A DNA stretch of 64,000 nucleotides from Stenopsyche tienmushanensis. Its lineage: Eukaryota; Arthropoda; Insecta; Trichoptera; Stenopsychidae. A program made the position numbers and the translations under genes. Positions 1 to 13,725 of this stretch are shown in pieces. Each line of letters opens with the position of its first letter. Position 1 is the stretch's first letter. The stretch is taken from positions 496,001 through 560,000 of the forward strand of contig WACJ01000122.1 of the NCBI GenBank assembly GCA_008973525.1, written 5' to 3'. A model generated the notes under the pieces. It was not told the origin of the DNA, searched no databases, and saw only the letters and a list, made by a program, of their open reading frames with translations.

Positions 1-719
1 CGATGTAATTGAAAGTACAACTTAAAGCATTCGAAAAGACCAATCTCAAACTGACCTCCTTTGAGGAAGAATTTGCTTTAAGATATTCTTAAAATTAAGG
101 AACGTTTTTGCTTTGTTTTTTAAATATTTTTTATGCGAAAAGTATTAAATATAGAATGTTGATATTCAGTATGTTGACTAAGCGATCTTTATTGAATATA
201 AAAATATTTTTTAAAGTTTGATAAAGTATAGTATTTACATAGTATTGGGAGTGGGAGGAGCTACGTATGTCGATGAATGAGCGATGACATTCTTCACTAT
301 GGAAGTTCTAAGTCCAAACGTGTGACAAGTGATTTGTAGCAAAAAAATTAAACATATTTTTACGTTGTATAATATTGTGTATAGTATAGACTACAATTAT
401 CTAAAAATATTAAAAAATAAAAAAATAGTGAGCTTTTGAAGAAAAATAAGTGTTTTTATCAACTTATTTTGTAGTTTTTTGTTCATTAAATGGACACTTT
501 TGAATATTTTGGGATAATTGTAGTCTATACGATAAAAACATTTATTATACACGCGTTCGCAAAATATCATAAAGATTGCTCATCTAAATCGTGTGGGAGC
601 ACTTCCATGAGCTAGGAAAAAGTAGTCGAAAAAAATGCGTTTAAAGTCTCTCTTCATAAAGCTGTAAAAATGCCAATAATATTCCCTTAAATATATAATA
701 ACTTCTGTTCTTCCTTCTT

Positions 720-960
720 CGACGCACCTTCGGGTGCATATTGCCTGAAGCTGATTTTTCAGCGAAAATCTCGCTTTTTCTGGAGGGCGCGGAGTTAGAG
801 AGGTGGGTACCTGGACGCTCTGCGTGTAGCGTTTCCCATAGGGTTAAAGATCAGTGGAACTCCCTTTCTCTGTGGCGGCATTAGGGTCGTTATTATAGAC
901 TCTCCAAGCCTTTTAGTCGCTGTCTGTTATCTGTCATCTATTTGATATATAAACAGCGAT
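720..960. other. GC-richer island with stacked hairpins
   Basis: This stretch stands out from its AT-rich surroundings. It starts with a perfect C(TTCG)G tetraloop hairpin (GCACC-TTCG-GGTGC, near 725-738). Two further short hairpins that overlap each other follow at about 752-780 (GCTGA/TCAGC and AGCGA/TCGCT). It could be the start of a degraded retroelement, a promoter or leader exon of the downstream gene, or a small structured RNA. Nothing in the sequence decides between these. Confidence 0.3.
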
Positions 961-3900
961 TGACTATGGATAAGCAAAAACATGCTCAGATCATGATTTG
1001 AACCACGGTGTACAAAAATACACAAACAACATCTGAAAAATTCTCATCCATCCTAATTATTTCGTTGAAGAACTGAGCATGCATAACTTTAAGATATGCA
1101 GACTAATGCGCTTGTGACCTACAACCCAGACGAATGATTCAAAACCTGATTTAATAGAAAGGCTTCATTATAGAATGAAGACATACACGTGCCAATAACA
1201 GTATTTATTAAACGTCCTTTAAAAGATATACTGTTAAGAAGAAATTGGCATTATATGATTTGACATTTGATTCGGCTTTAAATATTAAAAAATAATTGCT
1301 TTTAAGCATTTATATCCGATAATAACTGCGTTATTTGCTTGACGGTTGAATGATTTTTTTAAATTTGTATTTGCTTTATACTTTCACCATCAAATTGCCA
1401 AATAGGGAGCTATTTATTGAGACCATATAGATCTTAATGAGGGCAAAATAAGGTTTGGGTGTTGTCAATTTGATCTAGGAAAAATATCAGCTGTCAAAAT
1501 TTAAGGACCATGAACGGCAATAGTTGCAGCACTTAAACGGATACAAACGTCTGAAAAGCCGACATTTATTGAACTCGTTAAATGAATTATTTTAATAAAA
1601 ATACATTGAGGTCATTCAAGTGCTAAATTATTACTAAATGGAGAGTAAATCGGCTCTGATGTTTAGGTATTTCAATAAGAACACTCAAAATTTGTCGAGT
1701 TATAGCGGTCATCTAAGTAAAATAACATTTATATACTGTAAATTATTTAGTAATATATGGCAAATTACTATGAAAACGTATATATATATATATATTATAC
1801 GTTACATTGATGTGATTGAAATTAAATGATCTCCTTTTCAATTGCCCTATTTAAGATGTTGTTGTGTTGACCTTTTACAAATCGATTTTAAATTAATCGA
1901 TATCAAATTGATGATTCTATTCTATTCAATCGATTTTGAGATAAATTGTTATATCTTTGGAAACAATTATCATCAGCTAGATTGATTGCCATGGATGAAT
2001 TTTGAAGATTTTTAATGTTCAGAAAGACCTTATTTTTTACGCTACGAAAATATCATGATCTTGTTCTCGGAAATGTATACACGAGTGTAAATTAATCTGC
2101 CTAAGAATAACGGCTGGCTATTATCGCATGTCTAGAAATTGGGTTGCATGCATTGTGGCAGCTTCTTCAGCTGCCATGGATAAAATTAATGATTTCATAT
2201 CGAGTATGCAAAAGAGGCACAGGAGCTAAAGGTGGAGTATTTATCACGATTTAAAGTTACCGGTTCTATAAATTAAGCCTAAGTTTCATCACATTACATG
2301 CAAGTACACGCTAAATTAAGATCAACGGGAAATAGCATGAATATCTTATAGAAATTGTTACAAAATAGAAAGGTTTTTATGCAACGACTTCTTTCGCACC
2401 TTGTTGAGCAACCGAGGAATCCTCTCTTGGGAGAGGCGAGAAAATCGATGATCTTCGCGTGATGGATTAGAACGATTTGTTATGAAAGGACACAGTATTG
2501 GGTCATCGGATAAGTCCTGTCCGTCAACAACCTGTCTGCTTGTTTATCTGACGGAATTATCGCATTAAATGTTTCCCAATGGAGAGAATGCGAATTGAAA
2601 TCTATTCCGCATGCTTTCTCATCAATATCATCGATACTTGGCGATGATAACATAATCAAATGTGCTGAAAATTATTATATTACATATAAATGTGTATGAA
2701 TCGATTTATAGAGTATTTACGAAGGTCCAAATTTGAAAACTAGTTTCGTCATAAAACAGGTCTCCACCTTGACTTTTTGCCGTTTATATTATTATCCAAT
2801 GACTTGCTATGACAGACCGCATCTGCATATATCTAATTGCGGACAATTTTATAGGCGTATAGTGCCAATACGGAAACTTGTCTCATTTAGTTCGGTCGTG
2901 ACTATAAAGAACTCGTGTTTGTATTAGGAAAAAGTTTATTGGGATCTTTAAAAGGGTAGCTTTGTTATAATGTAGTGAACATTTTTTGGGGTGAGTATCT
3001 GAGAATATATTAATTATTTGTTCAATCTTAGTTTGATATTTTTATAATGATTTAACCACAAAATTAGATTGGTTGTTAAAGGCAAGTAGTTTAAAATTTG
3101 AATTGATATTGTATCTATTTTAAGATGCCAAATCTGTATTTAGACGTTGGCTTAAATAAGATAAGATTATTAAATAGGAGTGCTTAAAAATTCTTATAAT
3201 TCAAAGATGTTTTGGAACAACACTTTCAAATCATCTAACATTTTTTAAATTTCAATGATCAATATAATTCGTCCAAAAATATAGATAGATCACAATACCA
3301 AATAAGTTGTATTTTTGAAACTATGTAAATCGGGGTACAATCTATTAGCATATGAGTAATATAACCTTGCACAAAAGTCAATTTAAATTAATGATTCATT
3401 CAGATTTACACTCCATCTTATTTATCTGATACTTTTTTATTTGTACCAATTTCTTATTTTGCATTCATGAAATAGTGGCAAAAAAACTCATTAAAACATT
3501 ACGTATTACTATAAAAGTTGTTCTACGTAAATGAAATTGAATGATTGTATTAATTAAGCACCCATAATATTTAATTTTTGTATTGAAAAAATTCAATAAT
3601 ATGTATGCTATCATTCATTGATGTACTTCGTTATCTTAAGAAAATGTCCGATTTGGTTTCGTATAGTTGTTGCTTTTCATTGTAAACCTCTCTATGATTG
3701 TTTTTTTTCCTATATAACACGAATTTGCTTAAAATTATAATATTGGAAATTATAAACTGGACTTACAAGGCACAATAAGTATAATTAAAGAAAGCCTCCA
3801 AAGAATATGAAAGTGTGTGAAAATCTTCTGTCTTTTTGAATATATTTGCTCTTTTCAAACTTCAAACACTTTCATCGACGTATGAATCAAACGTTTATGA

Positions 3901-6747
3901 TTCATGATATTGAAACATTTCGAAGTACGCCCAATCAATAATTCATGAATGCAAATATGAAAAAATCACAATCAAAAAGGTCTCTTTTGATGTCTTTCGG
4001 GCCTGGATTGTAGGCATCTGTCCTTGTTAAATATGTACGTTCGAGAGAAAACCCAATTGAAAAATTAGGCATTTTCTTTTCACTTGTAATATATAACAGA
4101 GAGGTTATTGTCCATCCGATTCCAGCGTCTGTTACGAATATTCGAACTATTCATGAGTGAAACTCGTATGGTCTTTGATAGCAGCGTCTGCCGCTCTTCT
4201 GCGTGTGTCTGAATGTCACGGACAATCCACTGGCTCTATTAAACATTCAAATCTGTTTGACGGGTCTTTCCACGGATTCAGTCTAACAATGGACACATTT
4301 GTTTAATAATAAAAAGCTCTTAGAGTAGGAAAAAAACACTTTTTTCGGTCTACGTGTTGAAAAGCGAGAGTAGACCCGGGAGATTCTTCAGACGGATAAT
4401 GATATCACCACAAAGAGACTAATCACAAAGCGGATACACTCCTTTTGTGATTATGGAGAGACTTAAATTAAATTCAGCGTAATAGCCGCCGCGATACAGA
4501 AGCTCGTTTTTTAAATTTATTATTGTTGAAATATGCTAATTGCTTTGGTAAAAACTGACTAGATATACACACGGTCAAGGCTGAGCCATTTGAATCGCAT
4601 CATTTTTATTTGAAATGCCATCAAACATTATATGCCAAAAAACGTGTCGATGGTCATAAATTTAATCTGGATGAATAATAGATTTGCAGTTCATATAATA
4701 GACTAAGTATCCGGATAGTAAGAGGGTGTTGGCTTAATTTGTTGCTATAAATTAGCAACCTATTATTCGAATCGATCCTAAATTTACACTAAAACTGAAT
4801 ATTGAGACGATTAAAAAAATGATTTAGGGTCATTTCAGCACTTATATCAACCGGAATGACTTATATATTATATTACAGTTATGGTATTGGCGTCAAGTCA
4901 AGCCTTTTTGAGTGATGGACTGTTGTAATCTTTCAAAAAAGCTGACCATAATATGCAGCAGTGACAGTTATTTATGAAGAAAATTAACATATGAATCTTC
5001 CCTTGAATTTCAAGAAAAAGGTATTCAATGGATTGAAACTGCTTATAGCATCAACGATTGTCAAAGAAAATCTTCGAATTATGCAAAAATGGATTATTAT
5101 ATACACAAAATGAATACAAATACTATGGATACAATGTTTCATCTGACTTTATCGCTATATGTATTTTCTAGACCTTGATCTTCTGGCGTGTCAATTAAAA
5201 GCTATGTTGATGATCGCAAAAGGATACATGCTTTGGTTTATTGCCGTTTATTAAATTTTCCAAATACAATTATCATCACATCGCAACCTTTCGTACATCT
5301 CACGACATTTCGATATGATAATAAACGTTGACATTTTGAATCGCTACAAGTCTTCTGATGAGCGTCTTTACGAGCATTGATGCGATTAAAAGCAATTGTT
5401 TAGCGTAAAATGATTAGCGTCAGATGAGAACGTTTGACGTTATAATATAGTTAACAGTCGACGTCATAATTGAAGCTCGAGGCAATATTCCTTCATCACG
5501 ATGTTAATCTGTTTGAAATGAACTTCCGAACGTCATTGCTAAAAATGCGGAAGATCCTATGCTAATTGTGATGGAAAAAGCTAAAAGAAGCGCATTTAAA
5601 ACAATTTACGGAACCGGTTTCGAAATGAGTCAACAAACCTAAGGTATATTCGATCGTTTTTCACATTATACAATTTCACAACGGATGAATCACTGCGCGA
5701 AAAGCTTGTATATTTTATTGCTTTACTTAATTTGGCGGATCATCAAGGTCTTATGGTGATTATATAATATTAAGTCATCACATTTGGCATGCCGTTTTTA
5801 GTTTGTTGTTGTTTTCAGTTTGGGTGCAATTATTTTGCATCACACAGAAAAAATATTTTTTAAGATCTTTTACGACACTTATAAAACATGCATTTTTAAA
5901 AAATAGATTTTAGAATATACATATCCACTTCGTGATTTCACAAGTTAGAAAAAACCCGTATTTTGGGATGCGTTTTTAAAAGGTTTCGTTAGTCGCCGCG
6001 CGTCGATGTCTAATAATTCCAAGCGTTTTATTGCGGAAATTTTGTTTTATATAATTTGCATTGTTAATAGGCGAGTATATTATCATCTAAATTGATGAAC
6101 AGTTTAAGTTTTTAGAAATGGAATAAAAAATATAACAGTGACGAAACAACCACATACCCATAGCCCGACATATAACCTCCGCATTGCGAAAAATATTACA
6201 ATAATTCACAAAAACAATGGGAATTTTTCGTTTCAATGACATTTGGATGTTGCAAAACAGGGCAGCCATTGTTAATTATTCGCTCAAAATTACCGCTCCA
6301 AATATTACAAAACTGTGGCGAAATTCATTACAGTCGCTGGTTTGCTTTGATAATCAATTTATCGTCAGTGATGGGCATAACCAGCACTGACACGTAACGA
6401 CGCTCAAAGGTGTTCAACTTAGCTCTGACAGTAATTGTGGTTAGTTCATCGGCAAATAGTAAATGAGTTGTGTGAGACTGCAGATTGAGATGTTCAATTA
6501 GGAATTGAAAGTTTAAACATATATATAAGAAGGCAAATTAGGTCATTAATGTAGTTTTAAGGGGAGTTTTTGCAGCGAAGTGATATACTTTTTTTCAAAG
6601 ATATAAATCGACGATATTTAACAGTTTTTTTTCTATGTTCAGAATGATTTTAAGACGATTTTGTATAACAAGACTCGACTAAGAAGATTTGAATTTTTTG
6701 CCCAATCAACCAATAAAATCCTATGATTGATCTTCGATAAACCATTA

Positions 6748-7215
6748 CACTTGGGTCTGTTTTTATGCGAATCTTTTTCAGGCGGTTTTCAAAAATAATG
6801 GAACCTATCCATCATTTTTCTATAAAGAACAAACCTTTTTTTTATGCGAATGCGCATTAAAAAATCTGAAACTAATACTAGTGCAAGTTACCTTTAAAGT
6901 GCGCCGAAAATTGGCCATGATTATTAATCTTTACATTATTTTACTTCATCAATTGCACAAAAAAAAATTGCACAAAATTAAGCTCAAAATTAATATCGTA
7001 TTCAAGAGATCCTTTATTGGAAAAAATAAACATATAGTGATGGTAGTTCTGATATATGTTCATAAATATGTATTGTGTTTTTATTTATATGATTTTTTTA
7101 ATGCGATTTTTGGTACATTCTATCACATTGATTTGAAGTTATGCGGTTTTTAATTTTTTTTTATGCCAATCTTCTTATGCGACTCCCCATGGAACGTATC
7201 TATGCATAAATACAG
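6748..7215. mobile_element. Degenerate pogo-type MITE (second copy)
   Basis: The left end reads TA|CACTTGGGTCTGTTTTTATGCG and matches the end of the better-preserved element at 56680-57207 (TA|CACTTAACCTTTTTTTAGTGCG). The interior has the same theme of poly-T runs followed by ATGCG. Near 7180-7200 the inverted form of the subterminal motif (GCGTTCCATGG in the other copy) is visible as CCATGGAACGTAT. The outer right repeat is too decayed to place exactly. The 90-residue open frame inside (6881-7153) is low-complexity and probably chance. Confidence 0.45.
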
Positions 7216-10011
7216 ATCCAAGAGAACATGATGATTGAATGAACTTAAATATTTACATTAATAAAGATGAGCAATACTTTTATGTCTTGATAAAGCATTT
7301 ATCTTTTTTTTGCAAAAAACATAATTTTTTTGAGGATATGAAATAGATTAATTATGGTTTTCTACAAATAAACAAAGATAAAATTACAGAGGATCGTTGT
7401 TGATAGATAAATTAAAAAATCAAAGGATAGGAGGAATACTTAATTTAAATCAATTGAAAGTTATGTAAATAAGATCAGTAGTTCATAGACGACCTTCCTT
7501 GAGTATATTAAGTTATCTTATTCTATACCTTTCCAGATCTAGAAAATTAGCATAAAGCTGGATCGAGAACATCGATTGGGAAAATCAATACTTCCAAAGT
7601 CTCATATTTTTTTGCCCAAGCAATTATTTTATGAATATACTAAAGCCTGGATATTGATGAAAAAGGATTGTCTTGTAATATTTCAAGTATTTATTGGGTA
7701 CCGAATTACTAAAGTAGGATTGATATTAACACATCAGTTTCGGGGAGCGTTTCGCGGTAAAATTGTCATATCTCTTAAATACTTTATGAGCATCGTTATT
7801 TAATAAAAGAGACATTGACAATCATTATAATTGTCAGCTGTATCAAAAAGAAATTTTTTAAAAAATGTGTTAATACAGTGGGTTTTCATAATAATACATT
7901 GCCTGAAATTGCTCGTCATGACAAATTTTGATGATATATTAATTATGTATTAATTGACGATGGCTTTGAGCTAAACAATCACAACCCTGTTCTTATGGAC
8001 AAACCTATGCATTGTTCGTGCAGTACAGAATTGCAACTTGTTTCGATAGTACGAATTGGATTTGTCGCTCAGTAGGCATAACTGTGACATTCTTCGGCGA
8101 TATTGTCATGCTTGAATTCGACGCAGCTAATTTGGAGTTATATCGTGAAATTCATATTTGAAAAATGAAAAAGTTAACGCGTACTATATAGTGTAGTGAA
8201 TACCGAGTTACGCAAAAAAGTGCCATAAAATTCGATGTTTACCGTGTCTGTGCAAAAACAAAAGGAATTTCCCCTACGACATTTTCACACATTAATAATG
8301 AAATTATACAAACAATGTCAATTGCCTAACTACCACGTCAATTGTTAAAACTATTAAAGATTGCGTTTCGCAACGCCGGTTACATAACGCATATATAAAA
8401 AATATATATTTATAATATTTTGCGAAATTTATCCTTTTTTCGTTATTAAATCGTCGAACTCTCTCATCGCAATAAGGATATAATATTACCGAATGGGCAT
8501 TTCTCAACGGTTCCAGATTTTAGCGCATATGTAAGTAGGTAATCAATTGACCTTTCCGGTTATAATAATTTTTAAATATCAAGACCCGCAAAATGATCTC
8601 ATTGGACCGCATTTATTAATTTACTGTAAAATATTCGCATTATCAATTGTCGGCCTAATGAAATCGAAAGTATAACGGCGTCATACGGCACGGTGTCGAT
8701 TACAGCGAAACGAGCCGTGATGCTAAATGGCGTAATGAAAACATTATTGCTATTGCGAAGTTCATGAACGATTATATTTCTTCAACAAACAAACCGTTAA
8801 ATACAAGCAATCAGTTTAACATTAATCTTTCATTGTTATGTATTTTCTTTTGCATCGTTTGATTGAGATAAGTACACGCGAGTATGGAGACACAGGGTTT
8901 TTATTTTGTAAAAAATGATTCTCATGGTTTTTTGTGTGTTAACGTCTTGAATAATCGTTTTTTGAATAGTTTGTGATAATAAATCGATGTCGTTTCTTAT
9001 GGATGAAGACCTTTTTACGAGCATGTGTTATGTATAACCGGCGAGTATCGTTCATCGGGTTTTTGTTCTGTCTGCTCGTTGAAATCTTTTATCTCGCGCG
9101 TTGTTCTACGCACAGGGAAAAACACTTGTAAATAATATTACATGTTTAAAGATATTAAACAAGAAAATTTATTTATTGATAATATTTATTAATCTATTTT
9201 TTTGCAAAATATCTACAATTTGCATTGTTTGATTTTGATTTGAGACACCTTTGAAATTTCGATATAAACAAGCAAGATCTTCATTTAAAAAATATAAATC
9301 CAATTTTTCAGTCAAGCATAAGCCTTTATTTATAATTTTAAGGGTAATATGCTTGAGAAATTCATAATTTATATTTATACTATCGTTCTATGAATTATAA
9401 TGCATTTCCTTTTTTGCTATAATTGCGATAGATTTATTATTAGATGGAATACATCTTAATGTAAAAAAATAAGATTTTTTAAATTTAATTGAGCATTTTC
9501 AAGACATCTATTATTTAATATATAAATTCAGCGACATTATTCACAGTAAAATGCCATCTCTTTCCCGTTACATGCGACTGTTACTATTCTTTGCTAAAAT
9601 TAGTCTCGGCACTAAATCTCCATATTCATATCTATTTAGATTCAAATGATATCCACTTTCATGTTTCATAGACGTATTGGACGATTTCTCTCGCATTTCT
9701 TTAGGATAAACGTCCAAATTCCCAAACAATTGGCATGTACGGCCAACAAGACAATAGATAAATTTAGGCACTCTCGATTTCAAAAATGAATTATTGATAT
9801 GATTAGCTGAAGTCGCTGTCGTGTCAGTAGTTCGATATCTGCCTGTTTGAATCTAGTGCGACAAGAATGCTGTCGATGAATCAAATGTCAAGGATAATAT
9901 TGAAATATAGTATATAGATGTTTAAATGTATTTAAATGCAAATGTAATTAAGATTCCATTTAAGATTAATTTTATTTTGTTTTTGTTGCAGATTTGAGAA
10001 CAATTACGCAA

Positions 10012-10075
10012 ATGAGAACCTCTGGCATCATGGGGCCCGGAGGAGGTGCTTCTAAAATAGTGCTATATATTTTTG
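10012..10075 (+). CDS. Coding exon 1: start codon and first half of signal peptide
   Basis: Encodes residues 1-21 and the first base of codon 22. The exon begins at 9992 after a strong acceptor (T-rich tract then TTGCAG), leaving 20 nt of 5' UTR before the first ATG. It ends at a consensus donor (TTTTG|GTAAG). The peptide has a basic, glycine-rich start (a second in-frame Met is residue 7) and then the beginning of a hydrophobic core from residue 16. The start is chosen because it is the first ATG in the exon and because joining to exon 2 gives a textbook signal peptide. The exon is isolated, with 31.5 kb of intron after it. Confidence 0.85.
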
Positions 10076-13000
10076 GTAAGTGCTATTAATGTTTTTTAAA
10101 TTTAATTTAAACTATTTTTTGAACTTAAAGCTCCCGTAGCAAATACAAAGCCCATTTAAATTTTAGTTTGAATCTAAACATTTCATTGTTAAATCGTTAT
10201 ATACGGTGGTCGTCAATTCAACTTCAAAGAACTCTATTAACCCTTCAATTTGAAGTATTTCCAAGTTGACAAAGCCCGTTCCTTTGAGCTGTCAACCAAT
10301 TGTCACGTAGTCCACATATCCTTGTCAAGTATGCGTTTGATAAAGTGCCGGTATCTGTGAAATTATGGACACATTATGGCGACCATATGTATGCATTTCC
10401 TTGACGTTAACTACATCAAATAAAATAATAATTCAGTAGCTAATAAATATTTATGAAAAATAAGGGTTGAATTCTGCACAATAATATTTAGAATTAAGGA
10501 CACTTTAATTTTGATTTTTGTTATCATAAAATATTTTAAAATGCACCAGATCAAGTGTTACCAATCGTAAATTTTAAATGATTATTTGAAATAGCTTTCG
10601 TATTTAAAATGATGGTTGTTATACATGGTTATAAATTGATTGAGTGTAAACATAGCTTTAGAATGATAAAGATTAAGCTGTTTTTATAATGAAATCTAAC
10701 GCAATGCATACATTTAATATGTTAATAGTTTTTGTAGTATTGAAGCCAAACAACATGCAGAAATCTATTTATAACGTAATAAATGATCTATAGATATAAA
10801 ATACAATAAAAATGTTTTAAGAAAATCTCAATCGTGTAACGTATATGATAATCAGAAGAGAATGAAAGGAACTCAAGAGCACATCTGTGATACACCGAAG
10901 AAAGTTACAACGGTGAACTTGCGTCGCGCACGACATTGTTATGGGGCCAAAGGTCGTCGATTCTGAATGGCGATAGTCTCATTGTTGAAATCGTGGATCG
11001 ATGATTGATGAAAATCTCAATGATTGACTTCTTTGTATATGCTATTTTGCTTATTATGATCACAATGCGAACTTTAACAAGGCTCTTAATTTAGACATCG
11101 CAAAGACGTGTCGAAACATCCACTACCTATCTCGTTTGATATAATACGCACAGCCGAAAAAAGAGGATGCTGGAATTGGCAAACCGTTAATATGTTATCA
11201 TAGCTATTTTTTTCAATTTTTGGCAAATTTCTTCAGAAGCTAGCCAGAGTTCAGTTTAAACAGCTCAATCTAAAATTTAACTATTATAATAATATAATCG
11301 ATCTTAACTTCTAATTGAGCAAATTTTAATAATATTAATTCCTACAAATATCAGTATTCAATGTATCCTATAACTCATCTCAATTCGCATATATCAGACT
11401 TGATGATTTGCAAAAAAAGACAATGATTTACCCAGTGGCATTTTTTATCTTGTTTAATAATTTATAATTTTAAAGCAAAAACGGCCAATGGTTTTGTTTC
11501 ACCACGGCGTTATATAATATCTATTAGGACCAATTTGTTTGTCACACGCTTGTCAGTCGCAATGCAATCTTCTAAATGGCTTTTTAATACGTCGATTAGA
11601 AGAAATTTGATGAAAAGCCAATACAGAAAAAATGATGATCAAACGAATCGTCAATCTCGTGATCGTACATAATTAGGTTTGCCTTATTAAATGCCAGCGT
11701 GGACTATTGCCAAATTGGTATATCTCGGACATATGAATTAGCTCATAATTGCATTATTTTGCTTCTTAACACAATGACCGAATCCTGATATTTTTGGCGT
11801 CGTTTGCTCTATTGAGAAACGTATATTACTAAATATGAAAGATATAATGTAACAGTTATTGTTGTTTTAGGAGAATTAAATTGGTTTAAGTACATTTGTG
11901 CTTCCCACGCTCTATGACGGTGAAGGTCGGTAAGAATGTTGCTTGCGTTGTTGTAGGATTCGAATTGGCATACTTTCTGCAAATTGTCGTTTTTCTCTGC
12001 AGATCACAAAATGAAAAAAACAGAAAAAAAACCCAAATTCTTATTGTAGACTTTCTGAATAAAACATAGCTACTTTCGAATAAATATGCATATGAAATAG
12101 TCATTAGAAATCTCATTTATTTTCATTTTAAATTTGATATTTATACCATTAATCATCATCCTATAATGAATTTCTCTTCTTCTTAAAATATATTTGATTG
12201 ATAATATAAATTTAAAATGTCTCCTTCGATAGTATGGATTTTTGGAAAAATATTTTTATCATTATTACAAATATTTAAAATATGTTTATGTGGAAAGTAG
12301 TAATTATTGACATTTTTCTCATCGATTGTTTCAATCCACGTTAATCATGATTTTTAGATTTGAGAAATTGTTATTCGAATAACCTGTTCTTCATTTAAGT
12401 ATATATGATAGGCAATAGGAAATCAACACATTAAAATTGAAATCAATAGCTTTTTCTAGTTTTATTATAATTGATCAATCACCTTGAGCCAAATTCATTC
12501 AAATTTACAAATAGAAAAGTCAGGAGTCAATTATAACATTAAAAAAAAATCGCTTGTAGATCCTATCTAAAATCATAAATTATATCTTCCTGGAGGGGTT
12601 AAAATACCTGGTTATAAAAAGTAATATTGACTACTTTGAACTATAAATAATTGCATTTTGTCAGAAGCTGTATGAGAAAATCGACGCTAATATGTCTGTA
12701 ATAGATACGCTGCCAAAAATTTACATACAAAGGAAATTTTTGTGATTTTGGAGCTCAACAAAAATTTGGAAAATTATTGCAATACACCAATTTGCATATT
12801 AATGAGAAGAATGTGATTTTTTTTGCAAATGAAATATTAATCTCAAATGGGCGTTAATTTCTTTAATGATCTTTAATTGAAATAAGTATTTTTTTAGGAT
12901 TTATACCAAATATTTTCATTCCAAGGGGATGGGCAATTAAAGCTGTTTAATCTCTAGAATAGTTTCAACGCCGACGTTTGATGGTAGTTAGGCGGTATTT

Positions 13001-13329
13001 TACTAATTAAAAAGAGGTAATCAAAAACGGTAGAATCTGCAAAATAATGTGGATGGAATATTACAATTATTCTTATATACGAAATCTATGTAAAAATGTT
13101 CAGTGTTTGATTTAAAATTCCTGCGAGATTTCGTCAGTCAACTAAGCTTAACTTAAGGCTTAAAACTTTAGCTTAGTTGACTAGATAATCCTAAACATCC
13201 TAAAATTTCAGTCAGATCGATCAACTGCTTTTTAAGCTACAACTGGCGAACATTTTGAAAATGCAGTTTCGAGATAAACTCGTTTAAAGTTTCAATGCGA
13301 TAAAACTATCAATTTTAATGACTTACTGA
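10076..13329. other. Intron 1, first part: no gene seen
   Basis: AT-rich intronic DNA. The only structure I can define is a hairpin at 13136-13182 with 13-bp perfect arms (AGTCAACTAAGCT and its complement). The small open frame on the minus strand at 11886-12116 has no recognisable content. Confidence 0.6.
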
Positions 13330-13725
13330 TCAACCAATGATTCCAAGTGTGTATAAAAGATCTTCAGCTTTCTCAAAAAGTTGATTATCTTCGACTAACT
13401 GTTGTTTTCGGGCTATACGAGCTGCTTTTGTCTCAGAAAGACTCTTACGGTTCTACCTCGCTACCCACGCTTCATCGGTATTTTCAGCAAAGACTTTGCT
13501 GTAGGTGCCAATAATTATATTTAATGTATTCATCGTCTTCAAAATGAAGCTGTAGTCGTTATTGCTTTGGAGCCAGTCGCCAAACCGTCGAATTAAAACA
13601 TTCATTAACATTTTGGGTATGGCCACCCAAGCATCTTTGAAGTAATTCATCCCTGGACAAATCTTTATAAATTGGTAAGAGATGCTGTTTTATCTCTTGG
13701 CCAAGAAATGGAATCAGATCTTCAA
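13330..13725 (-). pseudogene. Transposase relic, Mutator-like domain type
   Basis: The minus strand, read across frames, gives a C-terminal transposase fragment. One frame contains CLGGHTQNVNECFNSTVWRL followed closely by a stop. Another frame gives ARIARKQQLVEDNQLFEKAE and then ends LYTLGIIG-stop. The TQN-NE-FN-W pattern and the basic KA.RIARK tail ending in a short acidic stretch are familiar from insect proteins annotated with a Mutator-like transposase domain; I make that family call from memory of the pattern. Frame changes and stops show it is dead. No terminal repeats were found. Confidence 0.5.

Larger units (their letters stand above)
1..9991. other. Upstream flank or leader intron, no gene seen
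   Basis: AT-rich sequence with only short random open frames. It must contain, or lie downstream of, the untranslated first exon of the chitin-binding gene, because the AUG exon starts at a splice acceptor. I could not choose a donor site or promoter. The recognisable contents are a GC-richer island at 720-960, a TA microsatellite near 1780-1797 and a pogo-type MITE at 6748-7215. The rest shows nothing I can name. Confidence 0.6.

Noticed and set aside
6881..7153. 90-codon open frame
   Set aside because: Low-complexity, Lys/Ile/Leu/Tyr-rich translation of AT-rich DNA inside a degenerate MITE.
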